Source: an uncultured bacterium (GTDB lineage: Bacteria > Bacteroidota > Bacteroidia > Bacteroidales > Bacteroidaceae). From it: DNA of 64,000 nucleotides. The notes beneath the pieces were generated by a model. The model saw only the letters and a program-made list of their open reading frames with translations. It made no database searches and had not been told where the DNA came from. Shown here one piece after another: positions 54,715 to 63,805 of the stretch. The DNA lies in the NCBI GenBank assembly GCA_905214625.1, contig CAJMMQ010000012.1, forward strand, positions 17,794 through 81,793. Direction: 5' to 3'. Made by a program: the position numbers and the translations under genes. The stretch's first letter is position 1; each line of letters begins with the position of its first letter.

Positions 54715-55428
54715 ATGAAATATTTTATTTATGCAGACAACCGGCAGCAGGGGCCTTTCTCTATAGAAGAGCTTGCAGCGCGCGGCCTCTCATCCGAGAC
54801 GCTGGTATGGGCCGAGGGCATGGAGCAATGGACCCCGGCATGGAAGATAAAAGAGCTTAAAGACATTATCGAAGGCAAGGTGCAGGCACAGCCGGTGCCG
54901 CCCCCGCTGCCCGTAACGCCGCCATACGGCGATGACAAAGACAGCACGGAGCAGACGCGCAACGACGAAACAGGCGGCAGAGAATACACGTCGACTTCTG
55001 CCGGCAACAGCCGCACCGCATACGCCGACGAAACAGAAGAGATTACATATGAGCCGCACCGCAGGAGCATAGGCGGCCGCATGACGGGCATAATAATAGC
55101 AGTGGTAATAGCCTTCGCGCTAACCGTTACTTGCCCCACGCGCGACCAGCACTGCGAGGCCGTGGCCGACGAGATAAGCAAGGCTCTAAAGAGCAGCGGC
55201 GGCTCGTCAGACTTCTGGGGCATGTTCAGCAACATATTTGCCTCCGGCGTGGTCAACATGGCCGTAAACCAATTCCTGGATGTAGACAACTATTACCTTT
55301 TCTCCATCGGTACAATCAACATCGAGGGCAAGTCGAGGGCCGTGTCGTTCGGCATACTCAACCATGTGTTCACCTTCGACAACAACTATATAAAGGAGGC
55401 TCTCAACGAGGAGCGCATGGCCGAGTGA
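54715..55428 (+). CDS. GYF_2/DUF4359-type membrane protein
   Basis: 237 residues. The N-terminal 50 are a GYF_2-type domain (MKYFIYADNRQQGPFSIEELAARGL... VWAEGMEQWTPAWKI), common in bacterial membrane proteins. A Pro-rich and acidic linker follows (PVPPPLPVTPPYGDD). One transmembrane helix (MTGIIIAVVIAFALTVTC, about residue 120) leads to a C-terminal domain of the DUF4359 type (TCPTRDQHCEAVADEI, YYLFSIGTINIEGKSRAVSFGILNHVF). Function unknown. It follows the pectate lyase by 3 bp. Confidence 0.82.
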   Translation: MKYFIYADNRQQGPFSIEELAARGLSSETLVWAEGMEQWTPAWKIKELKDIIEGKVQAQPVPPPLPVTPPYGDDKDSTEQTRNDETGGREYTSTSAGNSRTAYADETEEITYEPHRRSIGGRMTGIIIAVVIAFALTVTCPTRDQHCEAVADEISKALKSSGGSSDFWGMFSNIFASGVVNMAVNQFLDVDNYYLFSIGTINIEGKSRAVSFGILNHVFTFDNNYIKEALNEERMAE

Positions 55429-55584
55429 CGCCTTGCGGCCTCTCCTTTCCATGTAACTTAACGCCCTGTCTGTGTGGCAATACTTAGTCTTGCCGCGGCG
55501 CAGGCTGCAACAGTTCAGACGGTGTGTGCCGGCAATGCCGTGTTGCGGTTGTTTGGTCTTATAATATATCATTATATGCTTTTA

Positions 55585-55668
55585 AAAGGCCGGTTAATAA
55601 AAACTTGTAACGGCCTTTATGTAATGCGTCCTCATGCGGCATAAGTTACCGCATGAGGGCGCATTTTT
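55585..55668 (+). terminator. Two hairpins ending the pectate lyase operon
   Basis: First, AAAGGCCG (55585-55592) with CGGCCTTT (55611-55618). Second, a 15-bp stem TGCGTCCTCATGCGG (55625-55639) with CCGCATGAGGGCGCA (55649-55663), followed by TTTTT. The second has the full intrinsic-terminator form. The rest of the 55429-55987 gap holds only a -7 box (TAATTTTG, 55868). Confidence 0.75.
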
Positions 55669-55987
55669 GTTTGCTGTTTCTCCTTGGTTGTTTTCCTTTT
55701 TTGCAGACGTACATACCAAGGCTTTCTGCTTTCTGATACTACATTTGGGCATAATACCTACATAGATAAACGGGCAGGGCATGGCAAAAGACTACAAAGA
55801 CGGCGTTTTCCGTTTTTTGGTTACATTTATCAGTAAATGATATACCATGCCGCATGCAGAAATATAATAATTTTGTAGCGTCAGAAAAAGGCATGCGCCG
55901 CAGCGGTCTTTATTAAGGGACGCCATGCAGGAGCATAAGCCTGGAGAGACAGCAAGAACAGTTATCGAACTAAAAACCTATGTAATT

Positions 55988-56971
55988 ATGAAAAAGTTTC
56001 TTTTTTATGTCACCACGTGTTGCCTTGCCATATCGCATATTTCGTGCGCAAAAGACAACGGCAGCGATGCCGCCGGCACCACACCGGCAACGCCCGGCGG
56101 ACAGGCGGACGATGTAATGGTGGTGTACTTCTCGCAGACCGGCACCACCGAGGGCGTGGCGCGCCACATAGCCGACATAACCGGCGGCGGCACATGGCGC
56201 ATTGAGGCAGCAGAGCCTTACACTGCCGCAGACCTCGACTACAGCAACCCGCAGTCGCGCTCGTCGCTCGAACAGAACGACCCCGACGCGCGCCCTGAGA
56301 TTAAGGGCAGCGTGCCCGACTTTGGCAAGTGCCGCACGATATACCTTGGCTACCCTATATGGTGGGGGCAGGCGCCGCGTGTTGTCTACACCTTCGTTGA
56401 GAGCTGCAACCTCAGCGGCAAGACCGTCATACCATTCTGCACGTCAGGCTCAAGCGGATTAGGTTCAAGCGCAGAGCAATTACACGTACTCGCGCCGCAG
56501 GCAACATGGCTCGATGGCCGCAGGTTCGGCGCAGGCACTCAGCGCAGTGAGGTGGAACAATGGATCAAGTCGATGGAAACCGCAACAGATGAAGACAACA
56601 ACATAAATTACAGCAAGATGAACATAACAGTGAACGGCCGCACCCTCACGGCCACAATGGCAGACAACAGCTCGGCAAGGGCGCTGATAGACCTGCTCAA
56701 AGAGGGCGACATAGTGATAGACATGAGCGACTACGGCAACTTTGAGAAGGTGGGAAGCCTGGGCCACACGCTGCCGCAGAACAACGAGAACATAACCACG
56801 GAGGCGGGCGACCTGATTCTGTATCAGGGCAACAATTTCGTTATCTACTACGACACCAACACGTGGAACTTCACGCGCCTGGGCAAGATAGACGGCATAA
56901 GTAAGGCAGAGCTTAAAGAACTGCTCGGCAATGGCAACGTAACTGTAACACTTTCGGCCGTCAGACTATAA
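55988..56971 (+). CDS. Lipoprotein with flavodoxin and cyclophilin-like domains
   Basis: 327 residues from the ATG at 55988 (lipobox-type end ISHISC after MKKFLFYVTTCCLA). Residues about 45-205 are flavodoxin-like: VVYFSQTGTTEGVARHIADI (FMN phosphate loop), YLGYPIWWGQAPRVVYTF and PFCTSGSSGLGSS. Residues about 215-327 match the cyclophilin-like fold often fused to it (ITVNGRTLTATMADNSSARALIDLL, GDLILYQGNNFVIYYDTNTWNFTRLGKI). It probably binds FMN and works in redox chemistry at the cell envelope; the partner is unknown. Confidence 0.88.
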   Translation: MKKFLFYVTTCCLAISHISCAKDNGSDAAGTTPATPGGQADDVMVVYFSQTGTTEGVARHIADITGGGTWRIEAAEPYTAADLDYSNPQSRSSLEQNDPDARPEIKGSVPDFGKCRTIYLGYPIWWGQAPRVVYTFVESCNLSGKTVIPFCTSGSSGLGSSAEQLHVLAPQATWLDGRRFGAGTQRSEVEQWIKSMETATDEDNNINYSKMNITVNGRTLTATMADNSSARALIDLLKEGDIVIDMSDYGNFEKVGSLGHTLPQNNENITTEAGDLILYQGNNFVIYYDTNTWNFTRLGKIDGISKAELKELLGNGNVTVTLSAVRL

Positions 56972-57206
56972 TATGCTGCACGTAACCCGGATAAAGACGT
57001 AAACATAAGCATGGCAATACGGGCTATGCCTTTACCACGGTATGCACCGCAAACAATATTTCTGCGAGATATTGTAGCTCCACAATATTTCGCAGATTTT
57101 TAATAATATCTAAAAGAACATTCACGGCTCTCTTAAACCAAAATTGCATTATGATTTTAGCTTAAGTTATAAGCTGCTGCATCAATAACTCGTTCACAGT
57201 ATCTCT

Positions 57207-58232
57207 TTATTCAGTATCTAAAATCAATATTGGGCCTTCTTCGTTTAGTTTGTCGAAGTCAGAGCGGAATAAGCGGTCTTGTATCACTCTGTATTTCTCA
57301 AACTCGCTTTCGGCATATTCCTTGGCATATTCAGCCGTAATGCGGCCTGCGTCTTGCAGAATTTCTCTGTCTGTAGCATCCAGAAATTTGTCAATGCGCT
57401 TTGCCCAGTCTTCCATTGTCATAGGAATGTGGCGCTCAGCCATGTCTTTTGCAATATCAAGATAGGCATTTACTAATCTTCCGAGGGCTTGCAGTTCATT
57501 TTCCTTCAAATAATTCTTTGCTACACTTACGTCGGATTTTATTATTTTTCCATAAGGAGCCTTTGCCCAGGTGGTAAGTCCCATGTGTTCCTTGTCAGCA
57601 TCGGCACGTTCAACTATGAGTTCTGCGGCAGTGTGGCCATGTACGGCATAATGCATCTTGTTTTGCACTTTCTTGAAGAACTCACGTGTAGTAGGAGCGT
57701 CGCGGTTGTAGTCGATGGCAGTGGCATAGATATCTGTCAGTTTTTGATAGAAGTTACGTTCTGACAGTCGTATTTCGCGTATCTCCTCCAGAAGTTGTTC
57801 AAAATAGTCAACGCCTATGAACGAACCATTCTCCATACGCTTCTTGTCAATCACATAACCGCGGATAGCATACTGGCGAAGAACATAGGTGCACCATTGA
57901 CGGAACTGGGTGGCACGACGGGAGTTGGCTCTGTAGCCCACGCTGATTATTGCATCAAGATTGTAGAACTGAACGTTGTAGGATTTACCGTCGGCAGCAG
58001 TTCGTCGGAAATTCCGACAAACTGAGTTTTTATCCAATTCACCTTCTTTGAAAATGTTAGACAGATGCTCCGCGATTGTAGATCTACTTTTATCAAAAAG
58101 ATTTGCAATGGCATCTTGCGTACACCAAATTGTTTCTTCGGCATACATAACTTCTATACCATTTTCCTTACCTTCTGCCATGAAGATAAGAAATTCTGCA
58201 GTACTGTTTCTTATCTCAAACTTCTTTGCCAT
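57207..58232 (-). CDS. RhuM family protein
   Basis: 341 residues. The N-terminal half (GIEVMYAEETIWCTQDAIANLFDKSRSTIAEHLSNIFKEGEL, VQFYNLDAIISVGYRANSRRATQFRQWCTYVLRQYAIRGYV) is the RhuM/BRO-like DNA-binding region. The C-terminal half is helical (FFKKVQNKMHYAVHGHTAAELIVERADADKEHMGLTTW). First seen in a Salmonella pathogenicity island, family members often travel with mobile or defence genes; their biochemistry is not settled. It stands alone with its own start and ends before a gap rich in AT. Confidence 0.9.
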   Translation of the reverse strand: MAKKFEIRNSTAEFLIFMAEGKENGIEVMYAEETIWCTQDAIANLFDKSRSTIAEHLSNIFKEGELDKNSVCRNFRRTAADGKSYNVQFYNLDAIISVGYRANSRRATQFRQWCTYVLRQYAIRGYVIDKKRMENGSFIGVDYFEQLLEEIREIRLSERNFYQKLTDIYATAIDYNRDAPTTREFFKKVQNKMHYAVHGHTAAELIVERADADKEHMGLTTWAKAPYGKIIKSDVSVAKNYLKENELQALGRLVNAYLDIAKDMAERHIPMTMEDWAKRIDKFLDATDREILQDAGRITAEYAKEYAESEFEKYRVIQDRLFRSDFDKLNEEGPILILDTE

Positions 58233-58359
58233 TTCGTCAGTGTTTTCCTGTTACCTGGATATACAAGGTGGTTTTATCTATATATTGAACTTTCGCAATC
58301 GATAAATCACATGCATACATTAATGTGATTTTGGAATAACGAACTTGTGACTTAAGGCG

Positions 58360-58764
58360 TTATTTGCCTGTCTTGCCGCTGTATATCATCTTTGTTATCG
58401 CGCCTATCTTGTTCTGGCGGTCGATGGAGAAGGTGAGGCTGTGGGCGTCGATAAACCTGAACAGGCTGAGGGCCATGTCGAGCTGCTGTGTCCTGAACGG
58501 CTCGGGGCGGTCGTCGGCCTCGGCATAATACAGCTCGGCAAGCATCTCCATGCGGTTTATGCGTTCCTCTTCGGGATACTTCTCGAACGATGACATTATC
58601 TCGTCCTTCGATGCCGTGTGATAAAACTCATACGAGCCGAAATACTGGCGGAACAGGTCTTCGGCCGTCTTGCGGCGCGCTCCGGCCTCGTTCTTTTCGA
58701 GATAACGCTGAAGCGCCGCCATAAACTCTCTTATCAGTCGCGAAATGTAGTCTCTCTGAAGCAT
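58360..58764 (-). CDS. Conserved hypothetical protein, 134 aa
   Basis: Not recognised with confidence. It is a soluble, helical protein: MLQRDYISRLIREFMAALQRYLEKNEAG (amphipathic helix), then FRQYFGSYEFYHTASKDEIM and helices rich in Glu/Met (RINRMEMLAELYYAEAD) that resemble a TPR-like or DUF6483-type fold. No signal peptide or membrane segment. It begins 57 bp after the stop of the SF1 helicase on the same strand, so it is likely co-transcribed with it. Confidence 0.75.
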   Translation of the reverse strand: MLQRDYISRLIREFMAALQRYLEKNEAGARRKTAEDLFRQYFGSYEFYHTASKDEIMSSFEKYPEEERINRMEMLAELYYAEADDRPEPFRTQQLDMALSLFRFIDAHSLTFSIDRQNKIGAITKMIYSGKTGK

Positions 58765-58821
58765 ATTTTTTATTTGTTTGTTATGTTTCGATATCTGCTT
58801 TTTCTGATGTATTTATGCTGC

Positions 58822-60711
58822 CTATATTGTGGCAGACTCCTGCACGTAACTGTACAGCTCCTTGTAGAAGGCGTGGCGCGTCATGGTCTGCACGCTGCCA
58901 ACTATTATCAGTTTCATGCGTGCGCGGGTTATGGCCACGTTCATCCGTCGCAGGTCTGACAGGAATCCTATCTGCCCGTCGTCGTTCGAGCGCACGAGCG
59001 ATATTACTATGATGTCGCGCTCCTGCCCCTGAAATCCGTCAACCGTGTTCACCGTTATGCAGCCGCGGTAGGGCTTGAAGAACTCCGCCTTGCGCACCAT
59101 GCGGCGCAACAGCTGCACCTGGGCGCGGTAGGGCGATATCACGCCCACGTCGATGTGCTCGTCGGCTATGCGCTGACGGCCAATCTTGGTGAAGTAGTTT
59201 TTAAGAGCTTCGAGCGTAAGTTCGGCCTCAATCTTGTTTATCCTACCGAAGCTCTCGCCCACAAACTCCTCCTTAGCGTCGCTCTCCGACGTGTCTATCC
59301 ATGTTATCGGGTTGTCGTAGTCGAGTATGCCGCGGTACTTAACCTCTGGCGCCGACTCCACGCGCCCGTCGTAGAACCAGTTGCTCGAGAAGCGCATTAT
59401 TTGTTCGTTCATGCGGTATTGCACCGTCAGCAGCGTAACCACCGACGGCTTGCGCGCCACGATGCGCTCCATGAGCGTGGTGCCCAGTCCGCCCTTCAGC
59501 GCGGCAATGCTCTTCACCGTGGGCGGAAGCTGGCAGTGGTCGCCGGCAAGCACCACGCGCGATGCCCTGCGTATGGCTATCCAGCATGCCGCCTCGAGCG
59601 CCTGTGCGGCCTCGTCTATGAACAGCGTGCCGAACTTCTGACCTGACAGCAGATGGCTCGCGCTGCCCGTCAGCGTTGATGCTATCACCTTGGCCTCGCC
59701 GAATAGCTGCGAGTTTATCCTCAGTTCAAGCTCCACGGCACGGCTCTTCAGGCGGTCCATCTTCTGGTGCCAGCCGTTGTCGCGGCGCTTGCGCTCCTGC
59801 CGTAGCTTGCGTATGGCCTGGCGTATGCTCCACAGCTGCGGATAGTCGGGGTGGGCCTCAAAGCGGCGTTCGTAGGTAAACGACAGCATATTGTCGTTCA
59901 CCTTCGTGGGGTTGCCTATGCGCAGCACGCTTATTCCGCGGTCAACGAGCCGCTCGCTAATCCAGTCTACAGCCATGTTGCTCTGTGCGCACACCAGCAC
60001 TTGGCTCTCGCGCCTTAGCGTCTCGTATATGGCTTCAACGAGCGTGGTGGTCTTTCCCGTGCCCGGAGGTCCGTGCACAATGGCCACGTCCTTGGCGCGC
60101 AGCACCTTGTTTACGGCCTCCTGCTGCGCCCTGTTGAGCCACGGAAAGCTTATCGGGGCAAAGCTAAGTTCGGCTGCCGGCACGCCCGAATAGAACAGGT
60201 CGCGCAGATAGGCCAGGCGATTGTCGCGTGCGCCTATCACACGGTCTAAAGCCTCGAACATAAGTCGGTAGCTCGTCTCGTCGAAAAACAGCTGCACGCC
60301 CAGACCTTCGGTGGCCTGCAGCTCTGCCACGGGTGCGTTGTCGGGCACGGTGACCACAAGGCGGTCACCGTCGGCATAGCTCACCGTGCCAGTGAAATTA
60401 AAGTATCTTATCGACTTGCCTTCTGACGCCTCGCTCATGCGGAAGAAGCACACAGGGTGTCCGAACTCGAAGTTGTGCTCAATGTCGGTGTCGGCAGTGC
60501 GCACAACCTCTACGGAAAGCTGGTTGAGCGAATTGTAGTAGCTGCGCACAAAGCGCAGCGGATGCCACGCGTCGCCACGCTTCACCTTGCGCGCCAGTCC
60601 CGTAGTCTCGGTCTGACGGCGGAAGGCCTCCTTCTCGCTGTTATACTCTATCTCCAACAGCAGGCGTTGCTGGCGCAGGGCCTGAACGGATGATGACTGA
60701 ATATTGTTCAC
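58822..60711 (-). CDS. SF1B (IGHMBP2/Upf1-like) DNA/RNA helicase
   Basis: 629 residues starting with GTG at 60711 (V/MNNIQSSSVQ). Walker A GPPGTGKTTTLVEAIYE near residue 215, motif Ia VCAQSNMAVDWI, Walker B FIDEAAQALE, motif III GDHCQLPPTV, motif V/VI VDGFQGQERDIIV and RMNVAITRAR are all present, so the helicase is complete. The N-terminal domain (residues 1-190) is the OB/stalk-type insert of the bacterial IGHMBP2 group. A TAACTTTG -7 box ends only 5 nt before the GTG, pointing to a leaderless mRNA. Confidence 0.94.
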   Translation of the reverse strand: MNNIQSSSVQALRQQRLLLEIEYNSEKEAFRRQTETTGLARKVKRGDAWHPLRFVRSYYNSLNQLSVEVVRTADTDIEHNFEFGHPVCFFRMSEASEGKSIRYFNFTGTVSYADGDRLVVTVPDNAPVAELQATEGLGVQLFFDETSYRLMFEALDRVIGARDNRLAYLRDLFYSGVPAAELSFAPISFPWLNRAQQEAVNKVLRAKDVAIVHGPPGTGKTTTLVEAIYETLRRESQVLVCAQSNMAVDWISERLVDRGISVLRIGNPTKVNDNMLSFTYERRFEAHPDYPQLWSIRQAIRKLRQERKRRDNGWHQKMDRLKSRAVELELRINSQLFGEAKVIASTLTGSASHLLSGQKFGTLFIDEAAQALEAACWIAIRRASRVVLAGDHCQLPPTVKSIAALKGGLGTTLMERIVARKPSVVTLLTVQYRMNEQIMRFSSNWFYDGRVESAPEVKYRGILDYDNPITWIDTSESDAKEEFVGESFGRINKIEAELTLEALKNYFTKIGRQRIADEHIDVGVISPYRAQVQLLRRMVRKAEFFKPYRGCITVNTVDGFQGQERDIIVISLVRSNDDGQIGFLSDLRRMNVAITRARMKLIIVGSVQTMTRHAFYKELYSYVQESATI

Positions 60712-60716
60712 AGATG

Positions 60717-60724
60717 CAAAGTTA
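60717..60724 (-). promoter_or_regulatory. -7 element directly before the helicase GTG
   Basis: TAACTTTG (minus strand) is followed by CATCT and then the GTG start at 60711. Transcription would begin at or next to the start codon. Confidence 0.55.
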
Positions 60725-60731
60725 ACAATTT

Positions 60732-61895
60732 TCAGTCAACGGCAGCGTTTCGGCGCTCATATTTGCGGCAGAAACAGATAAAAGCCACGAGTCCCATGAC
60801 GACGAAGGGCACACCCACGAGCGCCGACCAGCGCGGAGTGGCCCCGTGCTCCATGGGCAGGCCGCCGCAGAAGGCTCCGATGGCGTTGCCCAGATTGAAC
60901 GCCACCTGTATGGCAGCGCCGCCAAGCAGCTCGCCGCCGGGCGCATGTTTCAGTATCAGGAACTGCTGCGGACTGCTCAATGCAAACAGGCAGCCTGTGC
61001 ACACCACCATCAGCGCGGCCGATATCCAGCCGTAGCCGGCCATGAGGAATATCAGCAGCAGCGTGGCTATGGTTATGGTCTGCGTGACGGCGGCCACGTG
61101 TCCCGGCCGATGACGGTCGCACAGGCGGCCGCTGATAAGGTTGCCGGCCACCATGCCGAAGCCAGCGGCTATCATCAGCGCCGACAGGGCCTCATGAGGA
61201 AAACCTCCGACCGACGTGAGCAGCGGACTGACGTAGCTGTACCAGCAGAATATTCCGCCGTTGCCCAGCATAGTGGCGGCAAGGATTAGCCAGGGCGCGC
61301 CGTGGCGAAGGAAGGCAAACTGATGACGGAAGCCCTCGTCGGGCAGTGCGCCCACCGACGCCGGAATCCACTTCCACACGTAATATATCACGATGATGCT
61401 TATGAAGATGAGCAGCATGAACGGGAAGCGCCACGATATGTGTGAGCTGAGAGCCGTGGCAAGGGGCACGCCGAAGAGGTTGGCCACGGTCATGCCCGCC
61501 ACCATTATCGACACGGCACTCGTCTTGTGGGCCTCGTCGGCCAGCTTTACTGCCACTATTGACGCCACGCCGAAATATGCTCCGTGGGGCAGGCCTGAGA
61601 TGAAACGGGCCACTACAAGCATTACAAAGCTCTGCGCCATGGCCGAGAGCGCAGCCCCGAAGAGAATGAGGCCGGCCAGAAACAGCAGCAGGCGCTTTAG
61701 CGGATACTTGTGGAACGCAACCAGCATGGGCGCGCCGCAGCACACGCCCAGCGCATAGGCCGATATGCAGTGGCCGGCAGCCGGTATGCTTACACCAAAA
61801 TAATGCGACACATCGGGCAGTATGCCCATCATGACAAACTCGGCTATACCTAAGGCAAGTGTGCCGAAGGCCAGAGCCACCAGACTTTTCTTCAT
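60732..61895 (-). CDS. MFS efflux transporter (AraJ/YdhP-like)
   Basis: 387 residues, 12 hydrophobic helices. VALAFGTLALGIAEFVMMGILPDV and GHCISAYALGVCCGAPMLV mark the N-half; the loop between helices 2 and 3 carries KYPLKRLLLF. The AraJ/PbuE-like group exports sugars, purine analogues or drugs. It has a precise -33/-7 promoter with a palindromic operator between the boxes. Confidence 0.9.
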   Translation of the reverse strand: MKKSLVALAFGTLALGIAEFVMMGILPDVSHYFGVSIPAAGHCISAYALGVCCGAPMLVAFHKYPLKRLLLFLAGLILFGAALSAMAQSFVMLVVARFISGLPHGAYFGVASIVAVKLADEAHKTSAVSIMVAGMTVANLFGVPLATALSSHISWRFPFMLLIFISIIVIYYVWKWIPASVGALPDEGFRHQFAFLRHGAPWLILAATMLGNGGIFCWYSYVSPLLTSVGGFPHEALSALMIAAGFGMVAGNLISGRLCDRHRPGHVAAVTQTITIATLLLIFLMAGYGWISAALMVVCTGCLFALSSPQQFLILKHAPGGELLGGAAIQVAFNLGNAIGAFCGGLPMEHGATPRWSALVGVPFVVMGLVAFICFCRKYERRNAAVD

Positions 61896-61932
61896 TTGCT
61901 TAGCTTTGATTTTTTATCCTGAAAAACGCATG

Positions 61933-61963
61933 CAAAGTTAATGCAACTGCATTAAAACGCAAA
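61933..61963 (-). promoter_or_regulatory. MFS promoter with an internal palindromic operator
   Basis: On the minus strand TTTG (-33, plus-strand 61960-61963) and TAACTTTG (-7, 61933-61940) are 19 bp apart. Between them, overlapping the -7 box by three bases, is a perfect palindrome TTAATGCA-AC-TGCATTAA (61938-61955). A dimeric repressor binding here would block RNA polymerase. Confidence 0.6.
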
Positions 61964-62831
61964 GCCGCCGCCCCCTCATTTTTCTGCCACGGGCAAAAAT
62001 ATTGACGTAAGCCTAAATAATAATGCCCATGAGTGCGAAATAATGAAACGCAGAACCATTAACCGTTGTTGCCGTATTGTTATAACAGCTGCCCCGGCAT
62101 CCTTATCCGTTGCCGCCGTAAAGATACACATTTTGTAATTATTTCATACCGCACTTCTGTCCGTTTAACGCTCTCAGAATGCCCATGTTCCTCACACTTC
62201 CGCGGTTTGGCCCGAAAAACATCAAAAAATGAGCACTCATACTAAAGCGTTGACATACAGTCATTTAAGCCATTTTGAAAGCAAAAGCCGCAGTGTTAAA
62301 ATATATTACTCTGCCACTTTGGGTGCAAAAGTCATAGGTTTACGCTTAAAAAGCAGTGCACTTGCAACGCAAAACAAGCCATTCCATGCCCAAAAACATC
62401 ATCCTTACACCGCCTTTAGCCGTATAAAAGTAAATATACGTTAAAATAAAGACACTTTAAGCATCGTTTCTTTAACATCCGTTATAACTTTCTTTTCCAG
62501 ATTACAAAAAAATTTTGTCCTGACTTTTTACCGCGTTTTTAGTAAGGAAGAGTTTATTGTACGAAAGTAGTGAAATTATTGTCGGTGCAGTATGTGTACA
62601 CCATTGATTATAAATAGTATAGCGCTCTAATAGGTACAGCCAGCAGGTTGGCAAGTATCTGAGAATGTGTAAGTTAATGATTTTTAGTTTCATTCTCGAC
62701 TTGTACCTCCATTTTGAAAAGTAAGTGTAACTTCTTGAATATCAAAATTGCGATACAAAGACTTGTGAAGAATGCCGTTTTTTGATGAGAAAAGGTACAA
62801 AAATAGCTTTGAAGCCGAGGGGACATTATGA
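61964..62831. other. AT-rich gap between the MFS promoter and the ATPase remnant
   Basis: No supported gene. Short open frames (62229-62444 plus, 62502-62693 minus) have no recognisable sequence. Local AT-content rises steeply after about 62220, consistent with foreign or decayed DNA next to the AbiE operon. Confidence 0.4.
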
Positions 62832-63082
62832 TTATTTTGCGAAGTATTCAGTCTTCAACCAATAGGCATAAATCGGGTCTTCAAACGAGATTTCACCAGC
62901 CTTATTATCTAATTAAGGACAGCCTTTGAACGGGATATTGAGGTTGTTGAAGAGATTTGATAGCGATGCATCACTTCAGTCGAACTGATGGCTTTTTCTT
63001 TAGCCATAAGGGCTTTGAGATAATTCAGTTGTGAGTGGTCAGTGTTTCGGTGATTGTTACAAACAACAGACTTATGTGACAT
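62832..63082 (-). pseudogene. Decayed C-terminus of an AAA/archaeal-type ATPase
   Basis: In one minus frame from 63082: SQLNYLKALMAKEKAISST, then EVMHRYQISSTTSISRSKAVLN and a stop. In a second frame, ending at the TAA at 62832-62834: AGEISFEDPIYAYWLKTEYFAK. Together they make the winged-helix end of Bacteroidetes ATPases (DUF/archaeal ATPase type) with a frameshift/deletion between. The ATPase core is missing. Confidence 0.65.
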
Positions 63083-63111
63083 CGGTCGCTATTTTTAAGG
63101 TTGCCTTAGTG

Positions 63112-63166
63112 GTAATATTTTGAACAGAAAAAGAAGTATTATTTCTTTTATTGTTCAAAATATTAC
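63112..63166. promoter_or_regulatory. AbiE operator: 14-bp inverted repeat
   Basis: GTAATATTTTGAAC (63112-63125) and GTTCAAAATATTAC (63153-63166) are a perfect inverted repeat around a 27-bp AT-rich spacer. The right arm abuts the -7 box. AbiEi antitoxins are known to bind paired inverted repeats in their own promoter. Confidence 0.7.
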
Positions 63167-63174
63167 TATATTTG
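63167..63174 (+). promoter_or_regulatory. -7 element of the abiE operon
   Basis: TATATTTG ends 4 bases before the ATG at 63179, so the message is probably leaderless. Confidence 0.6.
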
Positions 63175-63178
63175 CAGT

Positions 63179-63805
63179 ATGGATAGGCAATTAAATGAAA
63201 TAGGAATCATTCCAGTAACGACTTCAATCATTGAATCGTTATATACGGAACTTAAGTCTGCTGACAAGAAAGTAACCTGGCTCGAAAAACAAGGGATTAT
63301 CATCAGATTGAAGCGTGGACTTTATGTGATCAATCCCGAACATTCAGGAAAGACTCTATCAAGTGAGTTGATTGCCAATCATCTCTATACACCTTCGTAT
63401 ATTTCAATGTCTACTGCACTACGATATTATGGACTTATCCCAGAGGCTGTATATGTTCATCAATCAATGACAGTAAAACATCCCCGAAGCTTTCAAACTC
63501 CAGTCGGCAATTATGACTACAAATATATTTCAAGAAAGGCATTTCCGATAGGAGTAAGGAGTATGAATAAAGGTGACTATGCATTTCTTATTGCATCACC
63601 GGAAAAGGCTTTGTGTGATTTGATAGCCAATTCCTCAAAAGTCATTCTTCGCTATATGAAGGATGTAGAGATATATCTTAAACAGGATATTCGTATGGAT
63701 ATGGATGAGTTCCATAAGATGGATGCAACCATATTTGAAGATTATATTAATGTGGGTAAAAAGGCTGATTCAATTTCGACACTTTTAAAATTCTTAAGAC
63801 GATGA
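63179..63805 (+). CDS. AbiEi-type antitoxin / transcriptional repressor (type IV TA)
   Basis: 208 residues. N-terminal winged helix (TSIIESLYTELKSADKKVTWLEKQGIIIRLKRGLYVI, the R-G-x-Y motif is typical), then the AbiEi C-terminal domain (LIANHLYTPSYISMSTALRYYGLIPEAVYVHQSMTVKHPR, SPEKALCDLI). It represses its own promoter and counters the AbiEii nucleotidyltransferase. ATGA overlap with the toxin gene. The DNA is AT-rich next to the core genome. Other name for this group: DUF6088 family. Confidence 0.88.
   Translation: MDRQLNEIGIIPVTTSIIESLYTELKSADKKVTWLEKQGIIIRLKRGLYVINPEHSGKTLSSELIANHLYTPSYISMSTALRYYGLIPEAVYVHQSMTVKHPRSFQTPVGNYDYKYISRKAFPIGVRSMNKGDYAFLIASPEKALCDLIANSSKVILRYMKDVEIYLKQDIRMDMDEFHKMDATIFEDYINVGKKADSISTLLKFLRR

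Noticed and set aside
62229..62444. 71-residue open frame in the MFS-AbiE gap
   Set aside because: No recognisable domain, poor codon pattern and no promoter; treated as non-coding.
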